DNA of 64,000 bases from Acidobacteriaceae bacterium (GTDB taxonomy: Bacteria > Acidobacteriota > Terriglobia > Terriglobales > Acidobacteriaceae): the NCBI GenBank assembly GCA_003139095.1, contig PLHW01000064.1, positions 1-64,000 of the forward strand, given 5' to 3'. This document shows positions 35,477 to 45,634 of this stretch, piece after piece. Position 1 is the stretch's first letter. Each line of letters starts with the position of its first letter. Below the pieces are notes generated by a model, which ran no database searches, was not told where the DNA came from, and was given only the letters and a program-made list of their open reading frames with translations. Both the position numbers and the translations under genes were made by a program.

Positions 35477-36031
35477 TCAGCGGAGTTGGGCGAAGTCTTC
35501 TACGGTGAAGAGCTGGCCTTGGGATTCGACGATGCCGATGCCGATGGAGTTCATGTCGGGGTCGAGGATGTTGGCGCGGTGATTGTGGGACTGCATGAAC
35601 TGGGCGTGGATGAATTCGGGGGCGGGGCCCTGGGTGACGTTTTCGGCGAGCCAGGTGAAGCGGGCGCCGGTTTGCCGGACGCGGGAGGAGAGGGTGGGCT
35701 CGCCATCGAATGCGTGCTGGGCGGCGCGGTGCTCGGCCATTTGCACGGCGTGGTAGCGGGCGGCGGCGGCGAGGGACTCGTTCCAGCGGAGGGTTTGGAG
35801 GCCTTGCTCGCGGCGGGCGCGGTTGATGGCGGTGAAGAGTTCCCGTTCGGCGCGAAGTTCTTTTTCGTCGCGACGGCCTTCTTCGGCGGGGAGTGCGGGC
35901 GGCTCGGCCAGGGTTGGAGTGCAGAACATCAGGCCGAGGGTGGAGGCGAACGTCAGGATCGGGATTAGAGCGAGATTCGAGAGCAGCGTCAAGGTTGGGA
36001 TGACCGCCAGGCGGGTTCTGATTGGTTGCAT
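35477..36031 (-). CDS. Secreted CAP/SCP-domain protein
   Basis: The protein is 184 residues. The start is placed at ATG 36031 because GAGAGGAC lies just upstream. A hydrophobic leader (LLSNLALIPILTFASTLGLMF) is followed by the CAP domain with LFTAINRARREQGLQTLRWNESLAAAARYHAVQMA, AENVTQG and SHNHRANILDPDMNSIGIGIV. Bacterial CAP proteins are extracellular with unclear function. It converges with the TonB receptor. Confidence 0.9.
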   Translation of the reverse strand: MQPIRTRLAVIPTLTLLSNLALIPILTFASTLGLMFCTPTLAEPPALPAEEGRRDEKELRAERELFTAINRARREQGLQTLRWNESLAAAARYHAVQMAEHRAAQHAFDGEPTLSSRVRQTGARFTWLAENVTQGPAPEFIHAQFMQSHNHRANILDPDMNSIGIGIVESQGQLFTVEDFAQLR

Positions 36032-36300
36032 TTCGTCCTCTCCCCAGGTCATCAGAACCCGGATTTGGCGGATGCAGCAAGTTACGGACGTCGAAGCGGT
36101 GCGTCGTCCGGTTGGTCACGCGCCAGAGCCACTACGGAAACAAGAGCAACGGCAAGAGCAACGGCGGCAACGCCCTTCCCGGTTCGTCACCTCCAGGAGA
36201 TGACGTAATGAGGGTGGAAACACGGGGGCGCGGGGGAAGTTGCGGAGGAGAAGCGAATAGCCTCCTTGCGGAGGCCATTCGGTTGGGGGAGGGATGGATG

Positions 36301-36328
36301 CTCCGCTCAAACTGGCGTTTAAGCGGAG
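36301..36328 (-). terminator. Long hairpin after lon
   Basis: CTCCGCT-AAAC pairs with GTTT-AGCGGAG around a TGGC loop, starting 2 nt past the lon stop. There is no strong T-run, so it may act as an mRNA 3' end structure. A second hairpin (GCCTCC/GGAGGC) lies at about 36255-36280. Confidence 0.55.
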
Positions 36329-36329
36329 G

Positions 36330-38735
36330 TTAGGTGCTCAACACTTTTTCGCGCTCTTCGGCATCCTGGCGTTCTTCGCGGGGAGTCGAGGGTAAAGCAA
36401 GTTCAAGAACCTCCTCGACGGTCTTGACATAGTGCGGGGTCAAGTCCTGCAACTGCTCGGGCGTGAGGTCTTCCTCGACGTTGGTCTTGTTGTCGGCGGG
36501 GAGAATCACGTCGTGAACGCCGGCGCGTTTGGCTGCAAGAACTTTTTCTTTAATGCCGCCGACGGGCAGGACGTTGCCGCTGAGAGTAATTTCGCCGGTC
36601 ATGGCGGTGAGCGGACGAACCTGTTTGCCGGTGAGCAGCGAGACGAGCGCGGTGACGATCGTGACGCCAGCCGAGGGGCCATCCTTGGGGATGGCGCCGG
36701 CGGGGACGTGAATGTGAATGTCGTGATTGGCGAAAAATTCCTCGTCGACGCCGAGAGATTGGGCATTGGAGCGGACCCAGCTCAGGGCGGCCTGCATGGA
36801 TTCGCGCATGACATCCTGAATCTGGCCGGTGATGGTTAGTCCGCCTTTGCCTTTCATCTGATTGGCTTCGACGAAGAGCACGTCGCCGCCGGACGGAGTC
36901 CAGGCGAGGCCGACCACGACGCCGGAGCGCTTGGTGCGCTCGGCAATTTCACCTTCGCTGCGAATTTTGATACCGCCGAGGAACTGCTGAATGATGGCGG
37001 TCGAGACCACGAGCTTGTCGGTCTTGCCTTCGGCGAGGCGGCGAGCCTGCTTGCGGCAGATGGTGCCGATGGTGCGCTCGAGGTTGCGGACGCCGGCTTC
37101 GCGGGTGTAGTGGCGGATGATGAAGCTGACGGATTCCTCGGGAAAGTCGATCTGCTCCGGGGTGATTCCGTTTTCCTCGATCTGGCGCGGAATCAGATAT
37201 TGGAAAGCGATGTGAATTTTCTCTTCCTCGGTGTAGCCCTGGAGCTCGATGATCTCCATGCGGTCGCGGAGCGGCTCGGCGATGGGATCGAGCATGTTGG
37301 CAGTGGTGATGAAGAGCACCTTGGAAAGATCGAAAGTGACGTCGAGATAGTTATCGCGGAAGCTGGAATTCTGTTCGGGATCGAGAGCCTCGAGCAGGGC
37401 GGAGGCCGGATCGCCGCGGAAATCGCGCCCGACTTTGTCGATCTCGTCGAGCATGAACACCGGGTCTTTGGTTTCGGCGCGGCGAATGCCCTGGATGATT
37501 TGACCGGGGAGGGCGCCGATGTAGGTGCGGCGATGGCCGCGAATTTCGGCCTCGTCATGCACGCCGCCGAGCGAGAGGCGAACGAATTTGCGTCCGAGAG
37601 CGCGCGCGATGGATTTGCCGAGCGAAGTTTTGCCGACACCGGGAGGGCCGACAAAACAGAGGATCGGGCCCTTCATGTTCGGTTTAAGGCGCCGGACGGA
37701 AAGATAATCGAGGATGCGATCTTTTACTTTTTGCAGGTCGTAGTGATCGGTATCGAGAATTTCCTTGGCCTTGGGGATCTCGATTTCCTGCCCCGAAGTT
37801 TTTTGCCAGGGGAGGATGGCGAGCCACTCGATGTAGTTGCGGGTGACGGAATAATCGGCGGCCATGGGAGACATGCGGGTAAGGCGGCCGAGTTCTTTGA
37901 GCGCTTCTTTTTTTACGTCGTCGGGCATGCCGGCGGATTCGATTTTCTGCTTGAGATCTTCGGTGTCGCGCTGGCCTTCGTCCTGCTCGCCCAGTTCTTT
38001 CTGGATGGCCTTCATCTGCTCGCGCAGGTAATACTCGCGCTGCGTCTGCTGGACGCGGTCCTGAACTTCAGACTGGATCTTGTTGCGCAGTTGCTGCACT
38101 TCGAGCTCTTTGGCGAGATGCTGATTGATTTTTTCGAGGCGCACGCGCACGTCGGTGGTTTCGAGCGTGTCCTGCTTGTCGGCGGTGGAAAGTGACGGAA
38201 GCGAGGAGGCGATGAAATCGACCAGGCGGCCGGGCTCTTCGATATTCATGGCGACGGTCGAAAGCTCATCCGACAATGTGGGCGAGCCGGCGACGATCTG
38301 CTGGAACAAAGTGAGGACATTGCGCTGGAGCGCTTCGATTTCGGAATCCTTGGGAGGAATAGTTTCGGGAACCGAGACCACTTGGGCGCGCATGAAGGGC
38401 GAGAGTTGGGCAAAGTCGGTGAGGCGAACGCGTTCCAGGCCCTCGGCAAAAACAAAGAGGCTCTGGTTGGGCATCTTGACGACTTTGTGGACGACGGCAA
38501 GGGTTCCGATGGAATAGAGATCGGTGGGCTGAGGCGTATCGACGCGGGCCTCGCGCTGCGCTACGACGACGATGGTTTTGTCGTCGCCGAGAGAATTGAT
38601 CAACTGGACAGAACTTTCACGGCCGACCGTCAAGGGAAGCACGGCGTGCGGAAACAGGACGGTATCGCGGACAGGGAGAATGGGGAGGGAGCGACCGCTC
38701 ACCTCGTACGGAATAGAATTGCTGATTTCGCTCAT
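36330..38735 (-). CDS. lon: ATP-dependent protease Lon
   Basis: This 801-residue protein has an N-terminal substrate-binding domain ([19 protein letters not shown]), a coiled-coil linker, an AAA+ ATPase with Walker [11 protein letters not shown] and Walker [11 protein letters not shown], and a C-terminal protease with catalytic Ser in PKDGPSAGV and Lys in [14 protein letters not shown]. It degrades misfolded and regulatory proteins. The length is typical. Confidence 0.97.
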   Translation of the reverse strand: MSEISNSIPYEVSGRSLPILPVRDTVLFPHAVLPLTVGRESSVQLINSLGDDKTIVVVAQREARVDTPQPTDLYSIGTLAVVHKVVKMPNQSLFVFAEGLERVRLTDFAQLSPFMRAQVVSVPETIPPKDSEIEALQRNVLTLFQQIVAGSPTLSDELSTVAMNIEEPGRLVDFIASSLPSLSTADKQDTLETTDVRVRLEKINQHLAKELEVQQLRNKIQSEVQDRVQQTQREYYLREQMKAIQKELGEQDEGQRDTEDLKQKIESAGMPDDVKKEALKELGRLTRMSPMAADYSVTRNYIEWLAILPWQKTSGQEIEIPKAKEILDTDHYDLQKVKDRILDYLSVRRLKPNMKGPILCFVGPPGVGKTSLGKSIARALGRKFVRLSLGGVHDEAEIRGHRRTYIGALPGQIIQGIRRAETKDPVFMLDEIDKVGRDFRGDPASALLEALDPEQNSSFRDNYLDVTFDLSKVLFITTANMLDPIAEPLRDRMEIIELQGYTEEEKIHIAFQYLIPRQIEENGITPEQIDFPEESVSFIIRHYTREAGVRNLERTIGTICRKQARRLAEGKTDKLVVSTAIIQQFLGGIKIRSEGEIAERTKRSGVVVGLAWTPSGGDVLFVEANQMKGKGGLTITGQIQDVMRESMQAALSWVRSNAQSLGVDEEFFANHDIHIHVPAGAIPKDGPSAGVTIVTALVSLLTGKQVRPLTAMTGEITLSGNVLPVGGIKEKVLAAKRAGVHDVILPADNKTNVEEDLTPEQLQDLTPHYVKTVEEVLELALPSTPREERQDAEEREKVLST

Positions 38736-38999
38736 GATTTTCTATTGAGTCACTTTCACTCAACCTTTGGATGAATTCAGACGAGCAAAAGATGCAGGGT
38801 GAATTCCAGGCTGTTGAATTTTAGACGTTTCTGGTGGTTTTGCAAGACAAAGAAGGGCACGACCCCACCTCCGGTAACCCGGCTAATCACCCGCAAACCT
38901 GGAAAAACTAAGCCGCCCCCGCCGCCACAGAAAGGTCTCTGCGGCGCCGGAGGCCGGCTCGACAATCTTGGCGGCAGCCGAAATCAGCGGCCGCAAAAA

Positions 39000-39368
39000 T
39001 CAGAAGACGTGCTTGGACGTATCTCCCTTAAAAATCAGCTCGTGCAAAACGCGCTCGTTGGCGGCATTGAGCTCGTAGACCTTTTGTGTTTCCGTGGCTT
39101 TTTCGGGGAGAGGGACGAGCGTGCACTTGGCGCGGATTTCGACGGCTTTTTTCACGCCGACCTGGCGGAAAACCATGATGTGGTTGGCACCTTCCATGAC
39201 GTGGCGGATCTCATAGTCGCCGGAAGGGAGCAGGGTATCAGCCACTCTGACGTTTTGAGAGAAATTTACACGATAGAGGTTGGAGACACCCAGAGAGTTC
39301 TCACCGGCGACGGCCAGACCGGCGAGCAAAACGATGGCAATTACGACCGTAGCTTTAATCAAACGCAT
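39000..39368 (-). CDS. Secreted hypothetical protein
   Basis: The protein is about 122 residues from ATG 39368, which is preceded by GAGGACC. A signal peptide (LIKATVVIAIVLLAGLAVAG) is followed by a small domain with VADTLLPSGDYEIRHVMEGANHIMVFRQ, a pattern often seen in short acidobacterial exported proteins of unknown role. One Cys occurs in the mature part. A 9-bp hairpin lies downstream at about 38918-38945. Confidence 0.7.
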   Translation of the reverse strand: MRLIKATVVIAIVLLAGLAVAGENSLGVSNLYRVNFSQNVRVADTLLPSGDYEIRHVMEGANHIMVFRQVGVKKAVEIRAKCTLVPLPEKATETQKVYELNAANERVLHELIFKGDTSKHVF

Positions 39369-39624
39369 TTCGGTCCTCGCTTTCATAAACAAGGCTTCTT
39401 GAACAGAGTCGGTACTACGAAATCTCCAGTGAAGTATTCGCAAGAAGTCCTCAGTACCAAGCTACGTCGGGCGGACGGGGAGCGCTGTGCAGCACCTCAC
39501 ATCGAGTTGTGACGAAAGGGAGTGGCTGGCGGTGACGAACAAGTTTTGACCCAAGAGATTGTTTGGCGATTGAAAAGCGAGGCTTACGCCGACTTTTGTC
39601 TTTTGCGGCGATTCGCAGTTGGGG

Positions 39625-40434
39625 CTACGCCTCGCGGTAGATGCCGAGGACCTTTACGAGGTCGGTGACTTCGGCCAGGTGATGGAGGGCGTTGCGGACG
39701 TCGGCGTCGTCGCCGCGGAGGAGATCGACGAAGAAGACGTATTCCCAGGGGCGGCCGCGGAGGGGGCGCGACTCGATTTTGCTGAGGCTGATGTCGCAAA
39801 GGGCGAAGACGCTGAGCGATTTGAAGAGCGCGCCGGGAATATTTTTAGTGCTGAAGGCGAGGGAGGTTTTGTCGGCGCCGCGCTGGACGCGGGGCTGGCC
39901 GCGGCGAATCAGGAAAAAGCGGGTGAAGTTTTTCTTATCGTCTTCGATACCGGCTTTGAGAATTTTGCCGCCATAGACTGCGGCGGCGCGGCGACTGGCG
40001 ATCGCGGCGGCGTCACCGAGCTTTTCCGCGACGATATGTTTGACGCTGCCAGCCGTGTCGTAAAAAGGCTCGGCGCGCAGGCGGGGGTTTTTGGCGAAGA
40101 GATCACGGCACTGCTCGAGGGCGACGGGATGCGAGAAGACGCGGCGGACGGTGGACAGTTTTGTGGCGGGCAGGGCGATGAGGTTGTGGACGATGCGCAG
40201 GCGGAACTCGCGGACGATGTGGACGTCGCGGCTGAGCAGGAGATCGAAATGCTCGGCGACGGAGCCGGCGAGAGAATTTTCGATGGGAATGACGGCGGCG
40301 TCGACGGAGGCGCGCTGGACGCGGTCAAAGACCTCAAGCGAGCGGGCGCAGGGGACGACCTTGGCGGAGGGGACCATGGCCTGCGCGGCTTCATGACTGA
40401 AGGAGCCTAATTCGCCCTGGATGGCGATTTTCAT
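39625..40434 (-). CDS. pheA: Prephenate dehydratase
   Basis: The 269-residue enzyme makes phenylpyruvate for phenylalanine synthesis. It starts MKIAIQGELGSFSHEAA at 40434. A longer upstream reading frame is not family sequence. The catalytic Thr is in NFTRFFLI, and the C-terminal ACT domain has the Phe-binding ESRPLRGRPWEYVFFVD. There is no fused chorismate mutase, so it is the monofunctional type. A heptamer locus lies just upstream. Confidence 0.95.
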   Translation of the reverse strand: MKIAIQGELGSFSHEAAQAMVPSAKVVPCARSLEVFDRVQRASVDAAVIPIENSLAGSVAEHFDLLLSRDVHIVREFRLRIVHNLIALPATKLSTVRRVFSHPVALEQCRDLFAKNPRLRAEPFYDTAGSVKHIVAEKLGDAAAIASRRAAAVYGGKILKAGIEDDKKNFTRFFLIRRGQPRVQRGADKTSLAFSTKNIPGALFKSLSVFALCDISLSKIESRPLRGRPWEYVFFVDLLRGDDADVRNALHHLAEVTDLVKVLGIYREA

Positions 40435-40453
40435 TGGAGTCCTTGGTACGCTT

Positions 40454-40502
40454 TTCGTTGTTCGTTGTTCGCTGTTCGTCGTTCGTCGTTCGCTGGTCGC
40501 TG
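40454..40502. repeat. Seven-unit heptamer locus (TTCGTTG family)
   Basis: Seven perfectly phased 7-nt units, TTCGTTG twice, TTCGCTG, TTCGTCG twice, TTCGCTG and GTCGCTG, fill the pheA-rimI spacer. Confidence 0.92.
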
Positions 40503-40552
40503 ATCCCGCGCGCGGATCGCGGCTTAGATCGTCGTGCCTTAAATCGATTCGT

Positions 40553-41104
40553 TCAAATCCTTCCACTGCCCTGTAACTCTTTGACCATGCGCAGGGCATC
40601 CAACTGACCGGAATAGTAACCGCGAATGGTCTTTTCCACAAAGTAACCTTTTTGCTTGTAGAAGCGGATGGCGGGTTCGTTGTTGATGGCGGCTTCGAGG
40701 GCGACGGAGATGGCGCCCGCGTTGAGCAACTGGTCTTCCGCGGCCTGGAGCAGGGCGGAGCCGACGCCGAGCCGGCGAGCGGCGTGGATGACGTCGATGG
40801 TGATGATGTGGCCGGTGGTGCGGCGGGCCTCGGCCACGATGAAGCCGAGGATGGGCGGGAGTGCGGTCGGCGCGGCATTTTGCGAATCCGGCTCGTTTGC
40901 GGCGTTGGCTTGCCCACTGTTAGCCTGCGCGCTGGTTGCTGGCGCGGCATTTGCCTCGGCGACGAGGGTGAAGGCGCCGGGGCGGCGCATATAGAACGCG
41001 AGTTCGGGACGCGAGTAGGCCAGTTGGGGGGGAAAGCAGGCCTGGTCGATGTGCCAGAGGGTGTCGAAGTCGGGCTTTTGGAAGCGTCGGATGCAAAACG
41101 GCAC
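40553..41104 (-). CDS. GNAT N-acetyltransferase, RimI-like
   Basis: The 183-residue protein begins IRRFQKPDFDTLWHIDQACFPP, which is RimI-type. It carries the acetyl-CoA loop ARRLGVGSALLQAAEDQLL and the late NEPAIRFYKQKGYF. A polar insert with Ala/Asn/Gln (about residues 55-85) lengthens it beyond the usual ~150 residues. The likely activity is acetylation of a ribosomal or other protein N terminus. It is divergent from the hypothetical gene at 41225. Confidence 0.85.
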   Translation of the reverse strand: MPFCIRRFQKPDFDTLWHIDQACFPPQLAYSRPELAFYMRRPGAFTLVAEANAAPATSAQANSGQANAANEPDSQNAAPTALPPILGFIVAEARRTTGHIITIDVIHAARRLGVGSALLQAAEDQLLNAGAISVALEAAINNEPAIRFYKQKGYFVEKTIRGYYSGQLDALRMVKELQGSGRI

Positions 41105-41224
41105 GCCGCCATTTTACCGGGAGAAAAGGTTTGCAGCAGGCGGAGAAGAATTCGAAATTTTTTGCTCGCGTCCTCTTGCGCATCCGCATCAGACGGACGT
41201 ACGATTTCGGCAGAGAGGCACTCG

Positions 41225-41875
41225 GTGGGGCGCTGGATTCTGATCGCCGTCAGCTTGGCCGGAGTTGCGGTTCTATTCTGGTATGGCTGGTTTGTCCGCT
41301 ACAATCGCCGCCGCGCTGCCAGTATCCTCGAATGGCTGCAGGCCGCTTGCCTGGGAAAAGGGCGGCTGGACAATCTGCAATGGCAGGAGTCCAGTTCGCG
41401 ACTTAAAGCCAAGTTGCATCTTTCGTCGCGGTGGTTTGACGAGGTGCGGCTGACGATTGAGTTGCTGCCGCGACCGCGGCCGGTGCAGTGGGCGTTGAGC
41501 CGCTGGCATGAGCGGCAGGAGACGCTGACCTTTGAAGCCGACATGGGATTTCCGCCGGGCTTCCATCTGGATATTGTGCGCCATCGGTGGACGGGGCATA
41601 CGGGCGCGAAGAACGAGATGCGGCAGTGGATGGTGACGCATCCCGGGCCGATTATTCTGACGACGAAAGAAGATTGGCCGGTGGAACTGACTCCGCTGGT
41701 GAACGCGCTGGCAAGCTGGCGGGACAAGGATTTCGTCAGCGTGCGGTTTAACCAGAGGTCGCCGCACTTTACGGCGACGGTGGCGCTGGCGAGCCTGTCG
41801 GATCAGCAGGCGACGGCGTCGCTGCTCGGATTGTTCCGGGAGCTGGCTGCGAGTTCTTCGGCGCGGCAGCACTGA
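41225..41875 (+). CDS. Single-TM hypothetical protein
   Basis: The protein is 216 residues from GTG 41225, chosen because AGAGAGG lies 6 nt upstream and the protein then opens with a membrane helix (WILIAVSLAGVAVLFWYGWFV). The ~185-residue remainder is soluble, rich in Trp/Arg, with no recognised domain. There is no evidence for function. Confidence 0.65.
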   Translation: MGRWILIAVSLAGVAVLFWYGWFVRYNRRRAASILEWLQAACLGKGRLDNLQWQESSSRLKAKLHLSSRWFDEVRLTIELLPRPRPVQWALSRWHERQETLTFEADMGFPPGFHLDIVRHRWTGHTGAKNEMRQWMVTHPGPIILTTKEDWPVELTPLVNALASWRDKDFVSVRFNQRSPHFTATVALASLSDQQATASLLGLFRELAASSSARQH

Positions 41876-41879
41876 AATC

Positions 41880-42043
41880 GTCGTTGGTCGTTGGTTGCTG
41901 GGCTTTACTGCTGTCGTCTTTTTCTTCGACTCTGATCTTCAACTCTAATCGCGCTTGATCAAACTCCACCCCTTCTCTTTTGGAAATCCCTCAAATTGCT
42001 TCTGCCATTCTGGTTCTAACGACTAACGACCAAGGACCAACGC
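41880..42043. repeat. Inverted heptamer arms between hypothetical gene and response regulator
   Basis: The left arm 41880-41900 is GTCGTTG twice and GTTGCTG. The right arm 42016-42043 is CTAACGA twice, CCAAGGA and CCAACGC. A 115-nt, relatively AT-rich core lies between. The arms are reverse-complementary. Confidence 0.8.
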
Positions 42044-42048
42044 CTCTC

Positions 42049-42837
42049 TCACTCTGGTTCGGCGAGGAAGCGGTAGCCTACGCCGCGCACGGTTAGGAGA
42101 TGGCGGGGGCGGGAGGGGTCTTCTTCGATGTAGCGGCGGAGGCGGACTACGAAATTGTCGATAGCGCGTGTGTCGGTGTCTTCGTGGAGGCCCCAAACAT
42201 CTTCGAGCAGAGCTTTGCGGGAGACGATGCGTCCGTTGCTGCGGACGAGGTAGCGAAGGAACTCGGCTTCCATGACGGTGAGATGGATGGTGTTGCCGAG
42301 GCTGCGTAGTTCGAGTTCGGCGAAGTCGATGGACTTGCCGGCGAAGGAGAAGGAGTCGGGTTGCGGTGGCGCGTCACCTTGGCGGTCATGGACGGCCGGG
42401 ACGGCGGGCGCATCTTTCGGATTGGCGGGCGATTCTGCGGCGGTTGAGGGCGCGTTGCGACGGGTCCACGTGCTGCGACGGAGGAGGGCCTCGAGGCGGG
42501 CGATGAGGATGGCGAGCTCGAAAGGCTTGGGGAGATAGTCGTCGGCGCCGGAGGCAAAGCCCTTGAGCACATCTTCGGCGCGGCCGCGGGCGGTGAGCAT
42601 GAGGATGGGCACGTAGTTTTGTTTTTCGCGGAGGAGGGCGGCTACGTCGAAGCCGCTTTTGCCGGGGAGCATGACGTCGAGAACGACGGCGTCGAAATGC
42701 TCGGCGGGATCGAGGAGGCGAGCCAGAGCGTCTTCGCCATCACCGGCGACGTCGGCCTGGTGGCCTTCGGCCTGGAGGTTGTAGCGCAGGCCCTGCGCGA
42801 TGTGGGCCTCATCTTCGACGATGAGAACGCGGCTCAT
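42049..42837 (-). CDS. OmpR/PhoB-family response regulator
   Basis: The 262-residue protein has a receiver domain with phospho-acceptor Asp in DAVVLDVMLPGKSG and Lys in DDYLPKPFE. A winged-helix DNA-binding domain ends RHLLTVRGVGYRFL. The linker between them (about residues 125-160) is longer than usual and Pro/Ala-rich. It overlaps the sensor kinase gene by 4 nt. Target genes are unknown. Confidence 0.95.
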   Translation of the reverse strand: MSRVLIVEDEAHIAQGLRYNLQAEGHQADVAGDGEDALARLLDPAEHFDAVVLDVMLPGKSGFDVAALLREKQNYVPILMLTARGRAEDVLKGFASGADDYLPKPFELAILIARLEALLRRSTWTRRNAPSTAAESPANPKDAPAVPAVHDRQGDAPPQPDSFSFAGKSIDFAELELRSLGNTIHLTVMEAEFLRYLVRSNGRIVSRKALLEDVWGLHEDTDTRAIDNFVVRLRRYIEEDPSRPRHLLTVRGVGYRFLAEPE

Positions 42838-43814
42838 GCGGTCCTCTTCGGGTGGGAGGATTCGGTCGGCTTCGCGGATTCGAGTCGCGGTTCGGGCGGC
42901 AGCTCGCGGGGCGATGGACGGGGCAGTTCGAGGGTGACGGTAGTTCCCTTCCCTGCGCCTTCGCTCTCGGCGAAGACGCGGCCGCCATGGTTGCGGGCGA
43001 TGGCGCGCACGATGAACAGTCCAAGGCCGGTGCCCTTCACACGCGCGCGGCCACGCTGACGCACACGATAAAAGCGTTTGAAAATCCGCTTGAGTTCATT
43101 CTGCGCGATGCCGACTCCCCGATCGCGGACGCGAAGGACGACATGCGCGTCATCGGGCGCGTCGAGTTCGACGGCGATGCGGATGCCGTCGGGCGAGTAC
43201 TTGACGGCGTTATCGAGGAGGTTGGTGACGGCGGTGTGGAGATCTTCGGGATCGGCGAGGACTTGCGCGGTCTGCGCTGCCGGCGACTGGTTTTGGTAAT
43301 CGATATTTTCGGCGCCCAGGTGGTGGCGGACGCGGGCAAGTTCGACGCACTCGCGCACGACGGCGTCGAAGTCGATGGGAATGCGCTGCGACTTGGCTTT
43401 TTTCTGCGCGAGCGCGCCGGCTTTGAGGACCTGCTCGACCGTGGCCATGAGGCGCTCGGTATCGACGAGCATGAGCTGATAGAACTCGCGGCGCTGGGCC
43501 TCGGCGACGTCGCGGCGCTGGAGCGTTTCGAGGTAAAGACGGATGGAGGCGATGGGCGTTTTGAGCTCGTGGGTGACGGCGTTGATGAAGGAATCGTGCT
43601 GCTCGTTGCGGCGGATTTCGCGGACGAGAAAAATTGTGTTGAGCACCAGGCCCGTGGTGATGGCGCCGAAGAAGATGATGCCGAGGAAGACTTTAATGCC
43701 TTCGCGCCAGTTGAGGATGATCCAGCCGCTGCCGACGGCAAAGGCGACGGCGGCGAGGCAGACACCGAAGGTCAGGAAAAAGGCGATCGCTTTGCGGCGG
43801 CTGGAGATACGCAC
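42834..43814 (-). CDS. Sensor histidine kinase
   Basis: The 326-residue kinase starts with GTG. Two N-terminal transmembrane helices with a very short periplasmic loop suggest sensing in or near the membrane. The H-box His is in INAVTHELKTPIASIRL. The ATPase shows LLDNAVKYS (N box), VRDRGVGIA (G1) and GTGLGLFIVRAIA (G2). It is paired with the OmpR-type regulator. Confidence 0.95.
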   Translation of the reverse strand: MRISSRRKAIAFFLTFGVCLAAVAFAVGSGWIILNWREGIKVFLGIIFFGAITTGLVLNTIFLVREIRRNEQHDSFINAVTHELKTPIASIRLYLETLQRRDVAEAQRREFYQLMLVDTERLMATVEQVLKAGALAQKKAKSQRIPIDFDAVVRECVELARVRHHLGAENIDYQNQSPAAQTAQVLADPEDLHTAVTNLLDNAVKYSPDGIRIAVELDAPDDAHVVLRVRDRGVGIAQNELKRIFKRFYRVRQRGRARVKGTGLGLFIVRAIARNHGGRVFAESEGAGKGTTVTLELPRPSPRELPPEPRLESAKPTESSHPKRTA

Positions 43815-43830
43815 AGGGAGATTGTAGCGG

Positions 43831-43858
43831 GTCAGTTCTCAGTTTTCAGTTGTCAGTT
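43831..43858. repeat. Heptamer locus (GTCAGTT family)
   Basis: GTCAGTT, CTCAGTT, TTCAGTT and GTCAGTT lie between the kinase and the Ig-like esterase gene. A complementary word, AACTGAC, appears at 45685-45705 on the other side of that gene. Confidence 0.82.
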
Positions 43859-43865
43859 CCTCAGA

Positions 43866-45500
43866 TCATTTTGCCTGCGGCGGTTGCATGGGGTGGGAGG
43901 CAAGGAAACTCCAGCGGAGGGCGTTGTATTGCTGCTCCCAGGAGTGGCCGATGCCGGGCATCCAGATGAATTGGACTTCGGTGTTGACGTTGTTGGCGCA
44001 TGCGGTGGCGTCGTTGCCGGTGAGGCCGGAGACGCCGAGCATGGGAGCGTCGTTGGCATTGTTGGGCACGCCGTTCAGGCACAGCGGCTGGGCGGTCGCG
44101 AAGGCGGTGCAGGCATCGGCCGAGGAACCGGTCCAGAAGTTGAAGGTGTCGTCGACCGTATCCAGATAAAAAGTGACGCCACTGTATTTCGTTGTGCGGT
44201 ATCCGCAGGGCCACAGGTTGTTATCGAGCGTGCCTTGCCACTCCTGGACGGAAACGGGCGGGAACGGGGACGGAGGAGTTGGCGTGAACAGGGGCGGCGG
44301 AGCGGACTGCTGGCCTTCGAGCTGGCCGGAGCCGGGAACAATTGCCGCCACCAGATTGGAGAGTTCCACGCCGACGCGCTCGGTCATTTGCGCGCCCGAG
44401 GAGAAGCCGGCTACGTAAACCATGTTGGGATTGACGGTGTACTGGGCGGTCAGATTCTGGATAAGCTGACCGAGGAAGCCAACATCGTCGGGGCATTCGC
44501 CGTCGTCAGAGCCGCAATTTTCCGCGTAGGGAAATGCGCCTCCGTTCCACCCGAACGAAGAGCAAACGGTTGGCGAGCCGTCCATGCAATAGGCGTTCCA
44601 GTTCCAGGCGTGCGATTTGGGATCGTAGGTGGAAGCGGGTTTGACGAGGATAAAACAATTCTGCTCGGCGAGAGTCTGCCAGCCCCAGTTCAGAGTAATG
44701 ATCGGCGTTGGATCGGAACCGGTAGCCTCGGTGGTGCGCGTGCCATGGAGCATGAGGAGCATGGCTGGATTCGGGAGGAGATTGGCGGGCAGATAGACTT
44801 CGTAATAACGGGTGATGCCGTTCCAGATCATCGAGGAGTCGATGAAGGTTCCGGTGGCGCATCCGTAGACGGTTTGGATGAGCGGGGGTGAAGTGCTGGC
44901 GGTGAAGTCAGGGCTGCCGTCATAGGCGGCGGTGATGGAATCGGCGCCGGATGGCAACTTGGTGGACGAGAAGTTGGCGATACCGCCGGAAAGCGACGCC
45001 ATGCCCAGCTTGGCGCTTCCGTTTGAGAACACAACCTTGCCGGTGGGCGTACCGGCGTACGCAGGTACCACGGTAGCGGTAAACGTGACCGACTGGCCGA
45101 GAGGGGCAGGATTGAGTGAGGAAGCCAGCGTGGTGGTAGTGGAGGCCTGGCCAACGACCTGGCTGAGCGCATTCGACGTGCTGGAGGCGTAGGTTCCGTC
45201 GCCCGGATACACCGCCTTGATCGTGTAGGTGGCAGGATTCAGCGAGGAGGTCGTGAAAGTGGCCGTGCCGCTACTCAAGGCGCCGGTTCCCAGTACTTTG
45301 CTTCCTTGCATGAAGGAAACGGTTTCTCCATCTGGCGGCATGGGGGAGACGACGGCGGTAAACGTCACGGCCTCTCCGTAGGCGGAAGGGTTGGGCGAGG
45401 AGGAGAGCGTGGTGGTGGTCTTGATCAATGACGCGCTCAGGCTGGAGGCCGTTCCCAGCAACACAATCTGCGCGATCATTTTCATAGGGCCCAGTCTCAT
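43866..45500 (-). CDS. Secreted Ig-like repeat protein with PHB-depolymerase-like esterase domain
   Basis: The protein is 544 residues. A signal peptide (MIAQIVLLGTASSLSAS) is followed by two Ig-like/Big3-type repeats (about residues 30-115 and 118-205). The C-terminal alpha/beta hydrolase has GFSSGAQM (the GXSXG nucleophile elbow) and a late GIGHSWEQQ His. It resembles poly(3-hydroxybutyrate) depolymerases and feruloyl esterases, so an extracellular polyester or ester hydrolase is inferred. A start at 45485 is also possible. Confidence 0.82.
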   Translation of the reverse strand: MRLGPMKMIAQIVLLGTASSLSASLIKTTTTLSSSPNPSAYGEAVTFTAVVSPMPPDGETVSFMQGSKVLGTGALSSGTATFTTSSLNPATYTIKAVYPGDGTYASSTSNALSQVVGQASTTTTLASSLNPAPLGQSVTFTATVVPAYAGTPTGKVVFSNGSAKLGMASLSGGIANFSSTKLPSGADSITAAYDGSPDFTASTSPPLIQTVYGCATGTFIDSSMIWNGITRYYEVYLPANLLPNPAMLLMLHGTRTTEATGSDPTPIITLNWGWQTLAEQNCFILVKPASTYDPKSHAWNWNAYCMDGSPTVCSSFGWNGGAFPYAENCGSDDGECPDDVGFLGQLIQNLTAQYTVNPNMVYVAGFSSGAQMTERVGVELSNLVAAIVPGSGQLEGQQSAPPPLFTPTPPSPFPPVSVQEWQGTLDNNLWPCGYRTTKYSGVTFYLDTVDDTFNFWTGSSADACTAFATAQPLCLNGVPNNANDAPMLGVSGLTGNDATACANNVNTEVQFIWMPGIGHSWEQQYNALRWSFLASHPMQPPQAK

Positions 45501-45634
45501 CTTGATAAATTCCGGTTGCTCGAAGCTTCTGGCCGGCGGGGGAAGACAAACAGCTTGAGGGCAGAATACTGAGGCGGTGCGGGCTTGTCAACGGCGGATT
45601 GCGGGGGCTGAGGAAAGGTCTGCGAGCGAGGCAA

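Noticed and set aside
39435-41112. One long protein joining pheA and the upstream rimI region
   Set aside because: Family homology starts only at MKIAIQG (40434), and the upstream part is the out-of-frame shadow of rimI.
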